From the NCBI RefSeq assembly GCF_003865035.1, contig NZ_BHVZ01000001.1, positions 682,001-746,000 on the forward strand: DNA of 64,000 nt. The letters run 5' to 3'. The stretch comes from Anaerotignum faecicola. Its GTDB lineage: Bacteria; Bacillota; Clostridia; Lachnospirales; Anaerotignaceae. How positions within the stretch are numbered: the first letter of the stretch is position 1; every line of letters starts with the position of its first letter. Under the pieces are notes generated by a model. That model did no database searches and was not told the origin of the DNA. It worked only from the letters and a program-made list of their open reading frames with translations. Below are positions 40,487-49,914 of the stretch, one piece after another. Position numbers and translations under genes: made by a program.

Positions 40487-42604
40487 ATGTATGTCATCAA
40501 AAAGGATAACACCCACGAGGCATGGAATGTGCAGAAGGTCGTGGTTGCAGTTAATAAATCCGCTTATCGTGCCATGGTAAAATTCACACAGGAGGAGCTG
40601 GATTTCATCTGCTCCTTCGTGGAGGATAAGGCACGCTCTTTGGGGCGGGAGGGCATCCCCATCGCAGAAATGCACAATATCGTCGAAGCCGCCCTCGAGC
40701 AGGTGAAGCCGGAGGTTGCGAAAAGCTATCGGGACTACCGCAATTATAAGCAGGATTTTGTAAAAATGCTGGATGAGGTGTATAAAAAAAGCCAATCCAT
40801 CATGTATATCGGGGACAAGGAAAACAGCAACTCCGACAGCGCCCTTGTTTCCACCAAGCGTTCTTTGATTTATAATCAGCTCAACAAGGAGCTTTATCAG
40901 AAATTTTTTATGACAACCGAGGAGCTGCAGGCGTGTCGGGATGGGTATATTTATATCCATGATATGTCTGCCAGAAGGGACACCATGAACTGCTGCCTGT
41001 TTAACGTGAAGGATGTGCTGACAGGCGGCTTTGAGATGGGGAATCTCTGGTATAACGAGCCGAAAACACTGGAGGTTGCCTTCGATGTCATCGGGGATAT
41101 CGTGCTTTCCGCGGCGAGCCAGCAATACGGCGGCTTTACTGTGCCCTCCGTGGATTTGCTCCTTGAGCCATTTGCGGAGAAAAGCTACGAAAAATATTAC
41201 CGCCGCTATATCGATATGGGTCTGACCGCGCGCATCGCAGACAGAGAAGCCATGAAGGATATCCAGAAGGATTTCGATCAGGGCTTTCAGGGCTGGGAAT
41301 ATAAATTCAATACCGTTGCGTCCAGCCGCGGCGATTACCCCTTCATCACAATGACCTTCGGCACAGGCACAGGCAAATTTGCGAAAATCGCATCCATCAC
41401 TATGCTGAATGTCCGCAGAAAAGGGCAGGGCAAAAAGAACTGCAAAAAGCCTGTTCTTTTCCCGAAGCTGGTGTTCCTCTATGACGAAAACCTGCATGGC
41501 GCAGGAAAGGAATTGGAGGATGTCTTTGAGGCAGGGATTCTCTGCTCCTCCAAGAGCATGTACCCCGATTGGCTTTCTCTGACAGGTGAGGGCTATGTAG
41601 CGGAGATTTACAAGAAATACGGTGCCATCATCAGCCCCATGGGCTGCAGAGCCTTCCTCTCCCCCTGGTTTGAGCGGGGCGGCATGGAGCCTGCCGATGC
41701 AGAGGACAAGCCTGTGTTCGTCGGGCGGTTCAATATCGGCGCGGTCAGCCTGCATCTGCCTATGATTTATGCCAAGGCAAAGCAGGAAAGCAGACCCTTC
41801 TTCGAGGTTCTGGATTACTATCTGGAGCTGATTCGTCAGCTGCATATCCGTACCTATGCCTACCTCGGCGAAATGCGTGCCTCTACAAATCCTCTGGCGT
41901 ATTGTGAGGGCGGTTTTTACGGCGGTCACCTGAAATTCCATGAAAAGATTAAGCCGCTCTTAAAAACGGCGACAGCGTCCTTCGGCATTACGGCGCTGAA
42001 TGAATTGCAGGAGCTCTACAACGGCAAATCTCTGGTTGAGGACGGGCAGTTTGCGATTGATACCCTACAGCATATCAATGATAAAATTGCGGAATACAAG
42101 AAGGCGGACGGCAATCTTTACGCCATCTACGGCACGCCTGCGGAAAGCCTCTGCGGCTTGCAGATTACGCAGTTCCGCAAGAAATACGGCGTGATTGAGC
42201 ATGTTTCCGACCGCCCCTACGTTTCCAACAGCTTCCACTGCCATGTGACCGAGGATATCACCCCGATTGAAAAGCAGGATCTGGAAAAGCGCTTCTGGGA
42301 TTTATCCAACGGCGGCAAAATTCAATATGTAAAATACCCGATTGATTATAATTTGGATGCCATCCGCACCCTTGTGCGCCGTGCCATGAAATTAGGCTTT
42401 TATGAGGGGGTCAATCTTTCCCTTGCCTATTGCGATGACTGCGGGCATCAGGAGCTGGAAATGGACGTTTGCCCGAAATGCGGCAGCAAAAATCTTACAA
42501 AAATCGAGCGCATGAACGGCTATCTTTCCTACTCCCGCGTGAAGGGGGATACCCGTCTGAATGACGCAAAAATGGCTGAAATCGCAGAAAGGAAGAGTAT
42601 GTAA
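40487..42604 (+). CDS. nrdD: Anaerobic (class III) ribonucleoside-triphosphate reductase
   Basis: A 705-residue oxygen-sensitive enzyme that makes deoxynucleotides using a glycyl radical. An N-terminal ATP-cone (about residues 1-90, MYVIKKDNTHEAWNVQKVV) is the allosteric domain. Near the C-terminus CDDCGHQELEMDVCPKC binds zinc, and the radical glycine is Gly678 in ERMNGYLSYSR. ATG with AAAAGGAGGAAGG. Its stop overlaps the nrdG start (TAATG). The catalytic core is complete. Confidence 0.96.
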   Translation: MYVIKKDNTHEAWNVQKVVVAVNKSAYRAMVKFTQEELDFICSFVEDKARSLGREGIPIAEMHNIVEAALEQVKPEVAKSYRDYRNYKQDFVKMLDEVYKKSQSIMYIGDKENSNSDSALVSTKRSLIYNQLNKELYQKFFMTTEELQACRDGYIYIHDMSARRDTMNCCLFNVKDVLTGGFEMGNLWYNEPKTLEVAFDVIGDIVLSAASQQYGGFTVPSVDLLLEPFAEKSYEKYYRRYIDMGLTARIADREAMKDIQKDFDQGFQGWEYKFNTVASSRGDYPFITMTFGTGTGKFAKIASITMLNVRRKGQGKKNCKKPVLFPKLVFLYDENLHGAGKELEDVFEAGILCSSKSMYPDWLSLTGEGYVAEIYKKYGAIISPMGCRAFLSPWFERGGMEPADAEDKPVFVGRFNIGAVSLHLPMIYAKAKQESRPFFEVLDYYLELIRQLHIRTYAYLGEMRASTNPLAYCEGGFYGGHLKFHEKIKPLLKTATASFGITALNELQELYNGKSLVEDGQFAIDTLQHINDKIAEYKKADGNLYAIYGTPAESLCGLQITQFRKKYGVIEHVSDRPYVSNSFHCHVTEDITPIEKQDLEKRFWDLSNGGKIQYVKYPIDYNLDAIRTLVRRAMKLGFYEGVNLSLAYCDDCGHQELEMDVCPKCGSKNLTKIERMNGYLSYSRVKGDTRLNDAKMAEIAERKSM

Positions 42605-43098
42605 TGCGGTATCATAATATTACAAAGGACGATATGCTCAACGGCGAGGGGCTGCGTGTGGTGCTCTGGGTGAGCGGCTGTTCGCACCACTGCGAGGGCT
42701 GTCATAACGCCGTCACATGGGACCCTGAGGGGGGGCTTGTCTTTGATGCAGCGGCAGAGGAGGAGCTGTTCTCCCTGCTCTCCCGCGACTATATCAGCGG
42801 CATTACCTTCAGCGGCGGCGATCCGCTTTATACGGGCAATCGGGAGGAAATCGAACGGCTGGCGAGGAAGGTCAAGCTGGAATACCCGGAGAAAAATATC
42901 TGGCTGTATACAGGCTACCGCTGGGAGGAAATCAGCGCACTGCCGCTGATGCAATACATTGATGTGCTGGTGGATGGGAAATTCATCGCAGATTTGAAGG
43001 ATACCAAGCTGCACTGGAAGGGAAGCTTCAATCAGCGCATCATTGATGTGCAGAAATCCCTGCAAAGCAGCTCCCTTTACTTATACCATGCAGAATGA
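42604..43098 (+). CDS. nrdG: Anaerobic ribonucleotide reductase activating protein (radical SAM)
   Basis: A 164-residue activase that uses SAM and a 4Fe-4S cluster to create the glycyl radical of NrdD. The cluster motif CSHHCEGC (CX3CX2C) lies near residue 26, and TFSGGDPLY is the SAM-binding glycine loop. Coupled by one-base overlap to nrdD. Short relative to other radical SAM enzymes but normal for NrdG. Confidence 0.96.
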   Translation: MRYHNITKDDMLNGEGLRVVLWVSGCSHHCEGCHNAVTWDPEGGLVFDAAAEEELFSLLSRDYISGITFSGGDPLYTGNREEIERLARKVKLEYPEKNIWLYTGYRWEEISALPLMQYIDVLVDGKFIADLKDTKLHWKGSFNQRIIDVQKSLQSSSLYLYHAE

Positions 43099-43112
43099 GA
43101 GAGGAACGAGAT

Positions 43113-43547
43113 ATGGAAAAAATCAAGATTAAATATCTGAGCGATAAAATCGAAAGACTGCGCTACATTGACGGGAAATCCGACTGGATTGACCTGCGTG
43201 CGGCAGAGCGTGTAGAGCTGAAAAAGGGCGAATTTCAGCTGATTCCGCTGGGGGTTGCCATGCAGCTGCCGCAGGGGTTTGAGGCGCATATTGTGCCGCG
43301 CAGCTCAACCTTCAAGAACTTCGGCATCATCCAGACGAACCACTGCGGCATCGTGGATGAAAGCTACTGCGGCAACAATGACCAGTGGTTCATGCCGGCA
43401 TTTGCGCTCCGGGATACGGTGATTGAGGTGAATGACAGAATCTGCCAGTTCCGCATATTTGCGCATCAGCCGACGCTGACATTTGAGGAAACAGACGACC
43501 TTGGGAACGAGGATCGCGGCGGACTCGGCTCGACCGGAAAGCAATAA
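43113..43547 (+). CDS. dut: dUTP diphosphatase (trimeric dUTPase)
   Basis: A 144-residue enzyme that converts dUTP to dUMP and keeps uracil out of DNA. Motifs read [52 protein letters not shown] and the flexible C-terminal [11 protein letters not shown]; the order is that of the trimeric family. The start used has GAGAGGAACGA upstream; an ATG six codons earlier overlaps the nrdG stop and has no ribosome-binding site. It follows nrdDG so that nucleotide supply and dUTP cleansing are co-expressed. Confidence 0.92.
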   Translation: MEKIKIKYLSDKIERLRYIDGKSDWIDLRAAERVELKKGEFQLIPLGVAMQLPQGFEAHIVPRSSTFKNFGIIQTNHCGIVDESYCGNNDQWFMPAFALRDTVIEVNDRICQFRIFAHQPTLTFEETDDLGNEDRGGLGSTGKQ

Positions 43548-43635
43548 AAACGGCGGACTTTACTGGACAAAGTGGACAGATTGGACACCCATTGGACACC
43601 AAAAAGACGGGGTGTGGACACCCCTGCGGACACAG

Positions 43636-43675
43636 AAAAAAAGTGATTTTCCAAAAGGAAAATCACTTTTTTGTT
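43636..43675. terminator. Bidirectional terminator between dut and the SLH gene
   Basis: AAAAAAAGTGATTTTCC pairs with GGAAAATCACTTTTTT around AAAA, with T or A runs on both sides. Confidence 0.93.
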
Positions 43676-43685
43676 TTGGGGTAGA

Positions 43686-46600
43686 TTATTCTGCTGTATA
43701 AGTGAAAGTAATTGTTACTTCTTCACCATTCAGTGTGCCTTTAATCACAATTTCAGTATCGTCATTTGTATTGAAACCATCTGCTGTTAATTCTAAGGAA
43801 TCAACACCATAGCCCTTACTATCTACTTTACTATAGTTGTGTTTACCCCAAGAATACCAGCCTTTATCTGTGTATTTGTTTTCTGCAACTGTGACTTCTG
43901 TAATATTGCCTAAAAAGCTCTTCAATTCACTTTCGCTAAAACCATTAAACATTAAACGATAGCGACCGTCTACAAGTTCGCAGCTGCTTACTTTATATTT
44001 AGCTTCTTCTGTATTATCGTCTTTGCCGTCGGAGCTGCCGCCTGCCTTCTTGATTGTGTAGGTCAAATCAGCATAGCCTTCTGCTGTAATGACAATTACA
44101 GTATCCTTAGTTGTATCAACGCCATTGACTGCCAAATCCAGAATATCATAAGCGGATGTACCGTAAGCGTCATTTTCCGCTTTTACTCTGAATGTGCTTT
44201 CTTTCATATAGGTGCTTTCTTTGGTATATGTATCGCCGTTTACAGTTACGCCTGTTACCTTATTCAGATATGCTGTAAGCTCTGTGCCGCTGATTGTGCC
44301 AAAGCGCAGTCTGTAGTAATCACAATCTTCAAAGAAACCGCTCTTTGTAGTCAGTTCTGCCTTTTCAACTGTAGGAGCTGTCAGCTTACCCTCGTCGGGA
44401 TCGGTTGTACCACCGCCATTTGTTTTATTGATTGTGAATTTTACATCTGCATAGCCTTCTGCTGTAATGACAATTACAGTATCCTTAGTTGTATCAACAC
44501 CATTGACTGCCAAATCCAGAATATCATAAGCGGATGTACCGTAAGCGTCATTTTCCGCTTTTACTCTGAATGTGCTTTCTTTCATATAGGTGCTTTCTTT
44601 GGTATATGCAACGCCGTTTACAGTTACGCCTGTTACCTTATTCAGATATGCTGTAAGCTCTGTACCGCTGATTGTGCCAAAGCGCAGTCTGTAGTAATCA
44701 CAATCTTCAAAGAAACCGCTCTTTGTAGTCAGTTCTGCCTTTTCAACTGTAGGAGCTGTCAGCTTATCATCTTCGCCGGGGTCGGTAGTTGCGCTATCAC
44801 CTTTCAGTGTATAGGTCATTGTTTCGTAACCCTTCGCCTCAACGGTGATTACTGTGCCTTCGCCTGTTGCGTCAATGCCGTTTACAGCCAAATCCAAAGC
44901 ATCCTTATAACCGCCATAGGTGGAATCTGCAATCTTTGTACGATAGTTATCATTCTGGAAGTAAATGCTTGTTGCTTCTGTGTATGCTTTCGTGCCAACG
45001 GTTACCTTTTTGATTGCGCCCAGATATGTATCCAAGTCCTTACCCTCCAGACCGCTGAAGGTCAGACGGTAATAATCAGTGCTTTCCAGTAAACCATCCT
45101 TGTCTTTCTTTTCATGCTTTGCAACGGAAGGTGCTGTTTTCAGAGGTGTTGTTCTCTCTACTGTAAATCCTTCTGTTGTCAGTGCTTCATAGTAGTTTGC
45201 AGATACGGAAACGGTATAGGTACCGGGTTCTACGTTTTTCAGTGTGATGGTTTTGCCATCTTCGCTTACTACATAGTAAACAGCATTGCTGCCTTCATAG
45301 CCCTGATGATATACTGTTTTTTCCGTGCCGTCGCTGTTTTTCAGCACAACGCCGCTGAGGTTTTTCAGAAAATCCCCTTCGGAATTTGTTACTGTGATGA
45401 CAACATCCTGCCCTTCGCTGATAGGTGTTGCTACAGAAAGGGACAGTTCTTTTTCTGTTTCCTTCGCATAATCAATGGTAACAACATTGCTGAGGTAGCC
45501 TGTTGCATCTACTGTGATTTTATTTTCGCCGATTTTCAGTGCGTCTGCTTTGATTGTAATCTTATTGCCTTCGATGGTATAAGCATCTGCGCTCAGTTCC
45601 TGCCAGTTATCATTCAGATACAGCTTTGTAATCTTGCCCATGTAAGCATCTGCATTTTCAAAGGTAATTTCAACATCCTGATTTTCCTTTGTCTCGCCTA
45701 CTGTAGTCTTGGGCGCTTCCAATCTGCCATAGGTATTGCTATGCTGAATATCACCCAGCAGACCATCTTCCAGAACCTCTTTTACTGCGGAAGGTCTGTT
45801 CGGGGTTGTTTTCACATTGCCTGCCGCAATATATTCTGCGTAGCCAAGCCATTCGGCACCTGCTACCTTTGCATCATTGACTGCATTCAGATAGCCTGTA
45901 TGGGTGTTATAAGTTGTATCACCCTGATTGAATACCGCGTCGCAGATTACATTGTACCAGTTATCTACTACCTTTGTTGCTGCCGCGCAGGTTACGCCCA
46001 TTTCTTCCAACAGCAGTGCATTTGCCAGCAGGTCGCTATCGAACAACAGGTCTGCGGAAACCTTATAGCCGCCGCTGCTGTCGGAAGAACCACCGCCGCT
46101 GCCGCTGCCTGTAGCGTGTGTCATTACGTCATACGCTGCGGACTGATAAACTACAGCTGCCTGCTTGGAGGATACATCCTCGCCGCCTGTTACGTTGAAG
46201 CTCTTGCTGAATTCCTTAAAGCCGTTGCTACGGATTGTGATGGTATAATTGCCGTTATAGGGCAGGTTATTCACGCCTTCTTCTGCGTTCACATCGTTAT
46301 ACAGAACAAACAAATCGCCGAAAAGGAAATAATCGTTGATATAACGCAGTTCCTTTGTATCCCCCTTCGGATCTGTCAGTGTTACGCTTTCGATGGGAGT
46401 TGTGATTGCATACGTCATATCCTTTACATCGAAATGCAGGTTTCTGCCGGAAACTGCGGTTTCTCTCAGAAGGAGTGTAGGTGCTTTTTCATTTACCACA
46501 TGGATGGGAACCAATACGGATGCCTTATCGCCGCCATTGGATTTTACGCGTACATAGTAACGACCGTTATTGCGGAAATTGCTCTGTCCGATAGGAATGG

Positions 46601-48032
46601 TCAGTTCGCCGACCTTATTGTTATAGTGGGCAACATCCCCTGCCGATGTATAGGTCAGATTGGAGTTGATTGTGTTCTTGTTTTCGTTATACTCTACCAG
46701 CTCCAGCTTGTTAATGCCGTTGAACCATGCTTTTTCTTCATCGGTATTGAAGTTGAACATAATGGTTACATTGCCTACAACCTCACCAAAAGTTTCGCCA
46801 TCCTTTACTTCCGCATCGGGGGAGTAATAGGGATGTGCGTTTGCTTCTTCTGTCAGATTAAAGGTTGTTCTTGTGGGATTGATACGAACATTGCCGTCCT
46901 TATCGTAGTTTGTCAGATAATAATCCCATGCTGCAACAGCACCATGCGCCCATACATACTTAGGCAGATACTGTGTGCCTGCATAAACGGATGCCGCACC
47001 GCTGCCGTTCAGATTGATGGTCTGTGTTTTATCACCGCTCTTGATAACAACCTGCTTGGGTGTCCTTACCAGAGGCAGCTTTGCGATTGTGCCGTCTGTG
47101 GTCACCTTGGACAGTTTCGCTGTTACATCTATGCCGTCAACCGTTACGGAAGTTACTTTTTCTATGCTATAGCCATCCTTGAATGCCAGAGGCAACCACG
47201 TACCCATATCGGTGCTTTCTACCACTGCTTTTTCTGCATCCACGATAGCCTCTGCGGTTGCTGTGCTGCCGCTATTGGAGCCGCCGCCGCTATGGGAGCC
47301 GCCGCCGGAGGAGGAACCGCCGCCGCCGGATGTTTTCTTAGTATTGGTTTTGGTGGCTTCATCGGCTTTGGCTTCTTCTTTATTTTTATCATCAGAAGCA
47401 GCGGAGGAGCCATAAAATTCCTGCATACGATACAGCAGCTGTGCAAATTCTTCTCTTGTTACCTGCTGTGTGGGGCGAAGGGTCTTATCCTCATAGCCTG
47501 ACGCATAGCCCTGTGCAATCATTGCGGAGATTGCCGCCTTTGCCCAGCTGCTGATGCTGCCTGCGTCGTTATAGGATGCAAGTGTGCTTTCATCGCCACC
47601 TGTTACGGCAAAAGCTCTGACCAGAATGGCGAACAGCTCCTGTCTGGTTACGGGGCGATCGGGGTAGATGGAATCTCCATCGCCATAGAGGATATTCAGC
47701 TCGACTGCCTTTGCCATTGCGCTGGCATACCATGCGTTTTTATCCGCGTCTGTGAAGTTATCCAGCACGCTGACATCGCCTGCGCCTGTTTTCATCACGC
47801 GAGAGAGGATTGCCGCCAGCTGTGTGCGTGTTAAGGCAGCCTTCGGCGCGATTTTATCCTGGCTTACTCCTGTGATGAAATTATTTTTAACAGCAAATTC
47901 CATTGCGTCCTTGGACCAATTCTGCGGAAAATCAAAATAATCCGCAGATGCGGCAGCATAAGCCTGACTGCTCAACAGTACAGATGTGCAAAGTACGCCC
48001 GACAGCAATCGGTACATTCCTTTGTTCTTCAT
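43686..48032 (-). CDS. Large SLH-domain surface protein with repeated HID/DUF1533-like modules
   Basis: A 1448-residue exported protein. Signal peptide MKNKGMYRLLSGVLCTSVLL.. to about residue 27, then three SLH domains (about 33-215; ITGVSQDKIAPKAALTRTQ, YGDGDSIYPDRPVTRQELF and GYEDKTLRPTQQVTREEF segments) that bind cell-wall polymer. A Gly/Ser linker (SGGGGSSSGGGSHSGGG) follows near 230. The rest is built of beta modules resembling DUF1533 (Shr-like haemoglobin-interacting domain), with two nearly identical units at about residues 1085-1200 and 1213-1320 and a diverged one at the end. Ligand unknown. ATG with AAAGGAG. Confidence 0.9.
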   Translation of the reverse strand: MKNKGMYRLLSGVLCTSVLLSSQAYAAASADYFDFPQNWSKDAMEFAVKNNFITGVSQDKIAPKAALTRTQLAAILSRVMKTGAGDVSVLDNFTDADKNAWYASAMAKAVELNILYGDGDSIYPDRPVTRQELFAILVRAFAVTGGDESTLASYNDAGSISSWAKAAISAMIAQGYASGYEDKTLRPTQQVTREEFAQLLYRMQEFYGSSAASDDKNKEEAKADEATKTNTKKTSGGGGSSSGGGSHSGGGSNSGSTATAEAIVDAEKAVVESTDMGTWLPLAFKDGYSIEKVTSVTVDGIDVTAKLSKVTTDGTIAKLPLVRTPKQVVIKSGDKTQTINLNGSGAASVYAGTQYLPKYVWAHGAVAAWDYYLTNYDKDGNVRINPTRTTFNLTEEANAHPYYSPDAEVKDGETFGEVVGNVTIMFNFNTDEEKAWFNGINKLELVEYNENKNTINSNLTYTSAGDVAHYNNKVGELTIPIGQSNFRNNGRYYVRVKSNGGDKASVLVPIHVVNEKAPTLLLRETAVSGRNLHFDVKDMTYAITTPIESVTLTDPKGDTKELRYINDYFLFGDLFVLYNDVNAEEGVNNLPYNGNYTITIRSNGFKEFSKSFNVTGGEDVSSKQAAVVYQSAAYDVMTHATGSGSGGGSSDSSGGYKVSADLLFDSDLLANALLLEEMGVTCAAATKVVDNWYNVICDAVFNQGDTTYNTHTGYLNAVNDAKVAGAEWLGYAEYIAAGNVKTTPNRPSAVKEVLEDGLLGDIQHSNTYGRLEAPKTTVGETKENQDVEITFENADAYMGKITKLYLNDNWQELSADAYTIEGNKITIKADALKIGENKITVDATGYLSNVVTIDYAKETEKELSLSVATPISEGQDVVITVTNSEGDFLKNLSGVVLKNSDGTEKTVYHQGYEGSNAVYYVVSEDGKTITLKNVEPGTYTVSVSANYYEALTTEGFTVERTTPLKTAPSVAKHEKKDKDGLLESTDYYRLTFSGLEGKDLDTYLGAIKKVTVGTKAYTEATSIYFQNDNYRTKIADSTYGGYKDALDLAVNGIDATGEGTVITVEAKGYETMTYTLKGDSATTDPGEDDKLTAPTVEKAELTTKSGFFEDCDYYRLRFGTISGTELTAYLNKVTGVTVNGVAYTKESTYMKESTFRVKAENDAYGTSAYDILDLAVNGVDTTKDTVIVITAEGYADVKFTINKTNGGGTTDPDEGKLTAPTVEKAELTTKSGFFEDCDYYRLRFGTISGTELTAYLNKVTGVTVNGDTYTKESTYMKESTFRVKAENDAYGTSAYDILDLAVNGVDTTKDTVIVITAEGYADLTYTIKKAGGSSDGKDDNTEEAKYKVSSCELVDGRYRLMFNGFSESELKSFLGNITEVTVAENKYTDKGWYSWGKHNYSKVDSKGYGVDSLELTADGFNTNDDTEIVIKGTLNGEEVTITFTYTAE
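44071..44766 (-). repeat. Tandem near-identical module duplication inside the SLH gene
   Basis: The block 44071-44394 recurs at 44449-44766 with a period of 378 bp (126 codons) and only a handful of differences, whereas the flanking modules have diverged. This indicates a recent in-frame duplication. Confidence 0.88.
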
Positions 48033-48141
48033 AAAATTCTCCTTTCGTTTCCCTTCCCTATTACATTTTTTTGTGTCTGCAAGATTAAAAATAATTGTTT
48101 TTAAAGAATCATTCTACTGTTAGCTGTATCTAACTTTCAGC

Positions 48142-48171
48142 AGTTTATCATCTGTAATATTCGCTTGTCAA
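48142..48171 (-). promoter_or_regulatory. Promoter of the SLH gene
   Basis: On the - strand, -35 TTGACA (48166-48171), 18-nt spacer, -10 TAAACT (48142-48147). The leader of about 105 nt includes a GTTAG/CTAAC hairpin (48119-48134). No other gene is visible in 48033-48346. Confidence 0.7.
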
Positions 48172-48272
48172 GGCAGATTCTTCCAAAAATACACTTGTTG
48201 AAAAATGTTTTCATCTTTTGATTTTATTGCAAAAAAGTCTCATTTTTGGTAGAATTTTTATTTTTGCAGCAA

Positions 48273-48313
48273 AAAAACAGACGAACCGCTTTCGCAAATT
48301 CGTCTGTTTTTTA
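48273..48313. terminator. Terminator of metNIQ
   Basis: AAAACAGACGAA pairs with TTCGTCTGTTTT; the - strand side ends in a T run after metQ. Confidence 0.9.
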
Positions 48314-48346
48314 TTGATTCGATTTTCTTAAATACCTTTTGATTGC

Positions 48347-49180
48347 TTACTGCAGGGGTGCTACTGCGCCGCCGTAGGTGTTATTGATGAAATCAACCAC
48401 TGTCTGACCATGCAGAACTTCCATCAGTTCAGCAATGCCGGGCAGATTTTCGTTGCCTTCTTTTACTACAACTACGTTGCCGTATGTCTTAGCTGCTACG
48501 GATTCTGCATCCTCTGTTGCCAGAGCGTCATCCTGTGTCAGCTTATTCTGCAGCGCATAGTTTGCATTGATTGCTGCGAAGCCCAGATCGCCCAGAGACA
48601 GAGGCAGCTGTGCAGCTTCCATTTCAACGATTTCCAGATTATAGGGGTTTTCTGTGATATCCAGCTTTGTTGCGGTTACGCCTGCATCGGGATTCAGCTT
48701 AATCAGACCATTTGCTTCCAGAAGCAGCAGCGCACGACCGCCGTTTGTAGCGTCATTGGGGATACCAACCTTTGTGCCGGCGGGGATATCCTTCAGATCC
48801 TTTACAGTGCCGGCATAGATGCTCATGGGTTCAAAATGAACCTTGCCAACTGCTACCAGATGCGTGCCCTGTTCCTTATTGAACTGTTCCAGATAAGGGG
48901 TGTGCTGGAAGTAGTTTGCATCCAGATCACCGGATTCTGTTGCCAGGTTAGGCTGTACATAATCTGTAAATTCAACGATATCCAGCTTGATGCCTTTCTC
49001 TGCCAGTTCATCCTTTGCTGCATTCAGGATTTCAGCATGGGGTGTGGGAGAAGCACCGATTTTCAGTGTGATTTCCTCTTTGTTGCTGTCATCGTTTGTT
49101 GCTGCGTCATCAGAGCCACCGCAAGCTGCCAGACCAACAGTCAGCACACCTGCCAATAAAATTGCAAAAAATTTCTTCAT
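48347..49180 (-). CDS. metQ: Methionine ABC transporter substrate-binding lipoprotein
   Basis: A 277-residue lipoprotein that captures methionine outside the membrane. Signal MKKFFAILLAGVLTVGLAAC has lipobox LAAC with Cys20. The NlpA/MetQ domain includes GASPTPHAEIL, DYVQPNLA, DANYFQHTPYLEQFNKEQG and GIPNDATNGGRAL motifs. Third gene of the metN-metI-metQ operon under a methionine T-box. Confidence 0.95.
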   Translation of the reverse strand: MKKFFAILLAGVLTVGLAACGGSDDAATNDDSNKEEITLKIGASPTPHAEILNAAKDELAEKGIKLDIVEFTDYVQPNLATESGDLDANYFQHTPYLEQFNKEQGTHLVAVGKVHFEPMSIYAGTVKDLKDIPAGTKVGIPNDATNGGRALLLLEANGLIKLNPDAGVTATKLDITENPYNLEIVEMEAAQLPLSLGDLGFAAINANYALQNKLTQDDALATEDAESVAAKTYGNVVVVKEGNENLPGIAELMEVLHGQTVVDFINNTYGGAVAPLQ

Positions 49181-49254
49181 AGTACGTTTCCTCCTTGTTT
49201 TAAAAAAAATATTCTTTTGCTTTTGGTTTTTTATGTGAAGCCTAAAAAACAGGC

Positions 49255-49914
49255 TTACAGTCTTCTGTCTGTGTGCTTGGAAATACGCATGCCAAGCTCC
49301 TGAAATACCAATACGATGATTGCCATGAGGATTACCATGACATACATGATATCGGACTGCTTTCTATAATAGCCATAGTTGATGGCAATGGCACCCAAGC
49401 CGCCTGCGCCGACGATACCTGCCATTGCGGAATAGCCCAAAATGGTGGTAATGCTGATTGCCGCACCGACCAAGAGAGAGGGCTTTGCCTCGGGCAGAAG
49501 TACCTTTGTCATAATCTGAAACGGGGAGGCACCCATGGACTGTGCCGCCTCAACAACGCCGATTTCCACTTCCTTCAAAGAGGATTCTACCATTCTTGCG
49601 ATGAAGGGTGCGGCTGCAATCCAAAGACCGACAATCGCCGCCTTGGAGCCGATTACTGTGCCGACCACCATTTTTGTGAAGGGCATCAGCGCAATCAGGA
49701 GAATCAGGAAGGGAATGGAACGGAAGAAGTTGATAATCATTCCCAGAAGGCTGTTCAGCCAGGGAATCGGATGAATTCCATCCTTATCGGTCACAACCAG
49801 AACCAAGCCCAACGGCAAGCCGATGATATACGCCAGAGCTGTAGAGATGACTGTCATATAAATGGTTTCTATAAAGCCTTGCCCGACCAGAGCAAGCATA
49901 CCTTCCTTAAACAT
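49255..49914 (-). CDS. metI: Methionine ABC transporter permease
   Basis: A 219-residue membrane protein with five or so helices. The coupling loop EAAQSMGASPFQIMTKVLLPEAKPSLLVG is the EAA motif that contacts MetN; FFRSIPFLILLIALMPFT is typical of MetI. Overlaps metN by 8 bp. Confidence 0.95.
   Translation of the reverse strand: MFKEGMLALVGQGFIETIYMTVISTALAYIIGLPLGLVLVVTDKDGIHPIPWLNSLLGMIINFFRSIPFLILLIALMPFTKMVVGTVIGSKAAIVGLWIAAAPFIARMVESSLKEVEIGVVEAAQSMGASPFQIMTKVLLPEAKPSLLVGAAISITTILGYSAMAGIVGAGGLGAIAINYGYYRKQSDIMYVMVILMAIIVLVFQELGMRISKHTDRRL

Noticed and set aside
43564..43624. CRISPR-like short repeats
   Set aside because: Units are 6 bp with irregular spacing and no spacer structure.
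45114..47501. 795-codon frame on the + strand within the SLH gene
   Set aside because: Antisense shadow of a repeat-rich coding region; Cys/Phe/Ile-rich and without a start signal.
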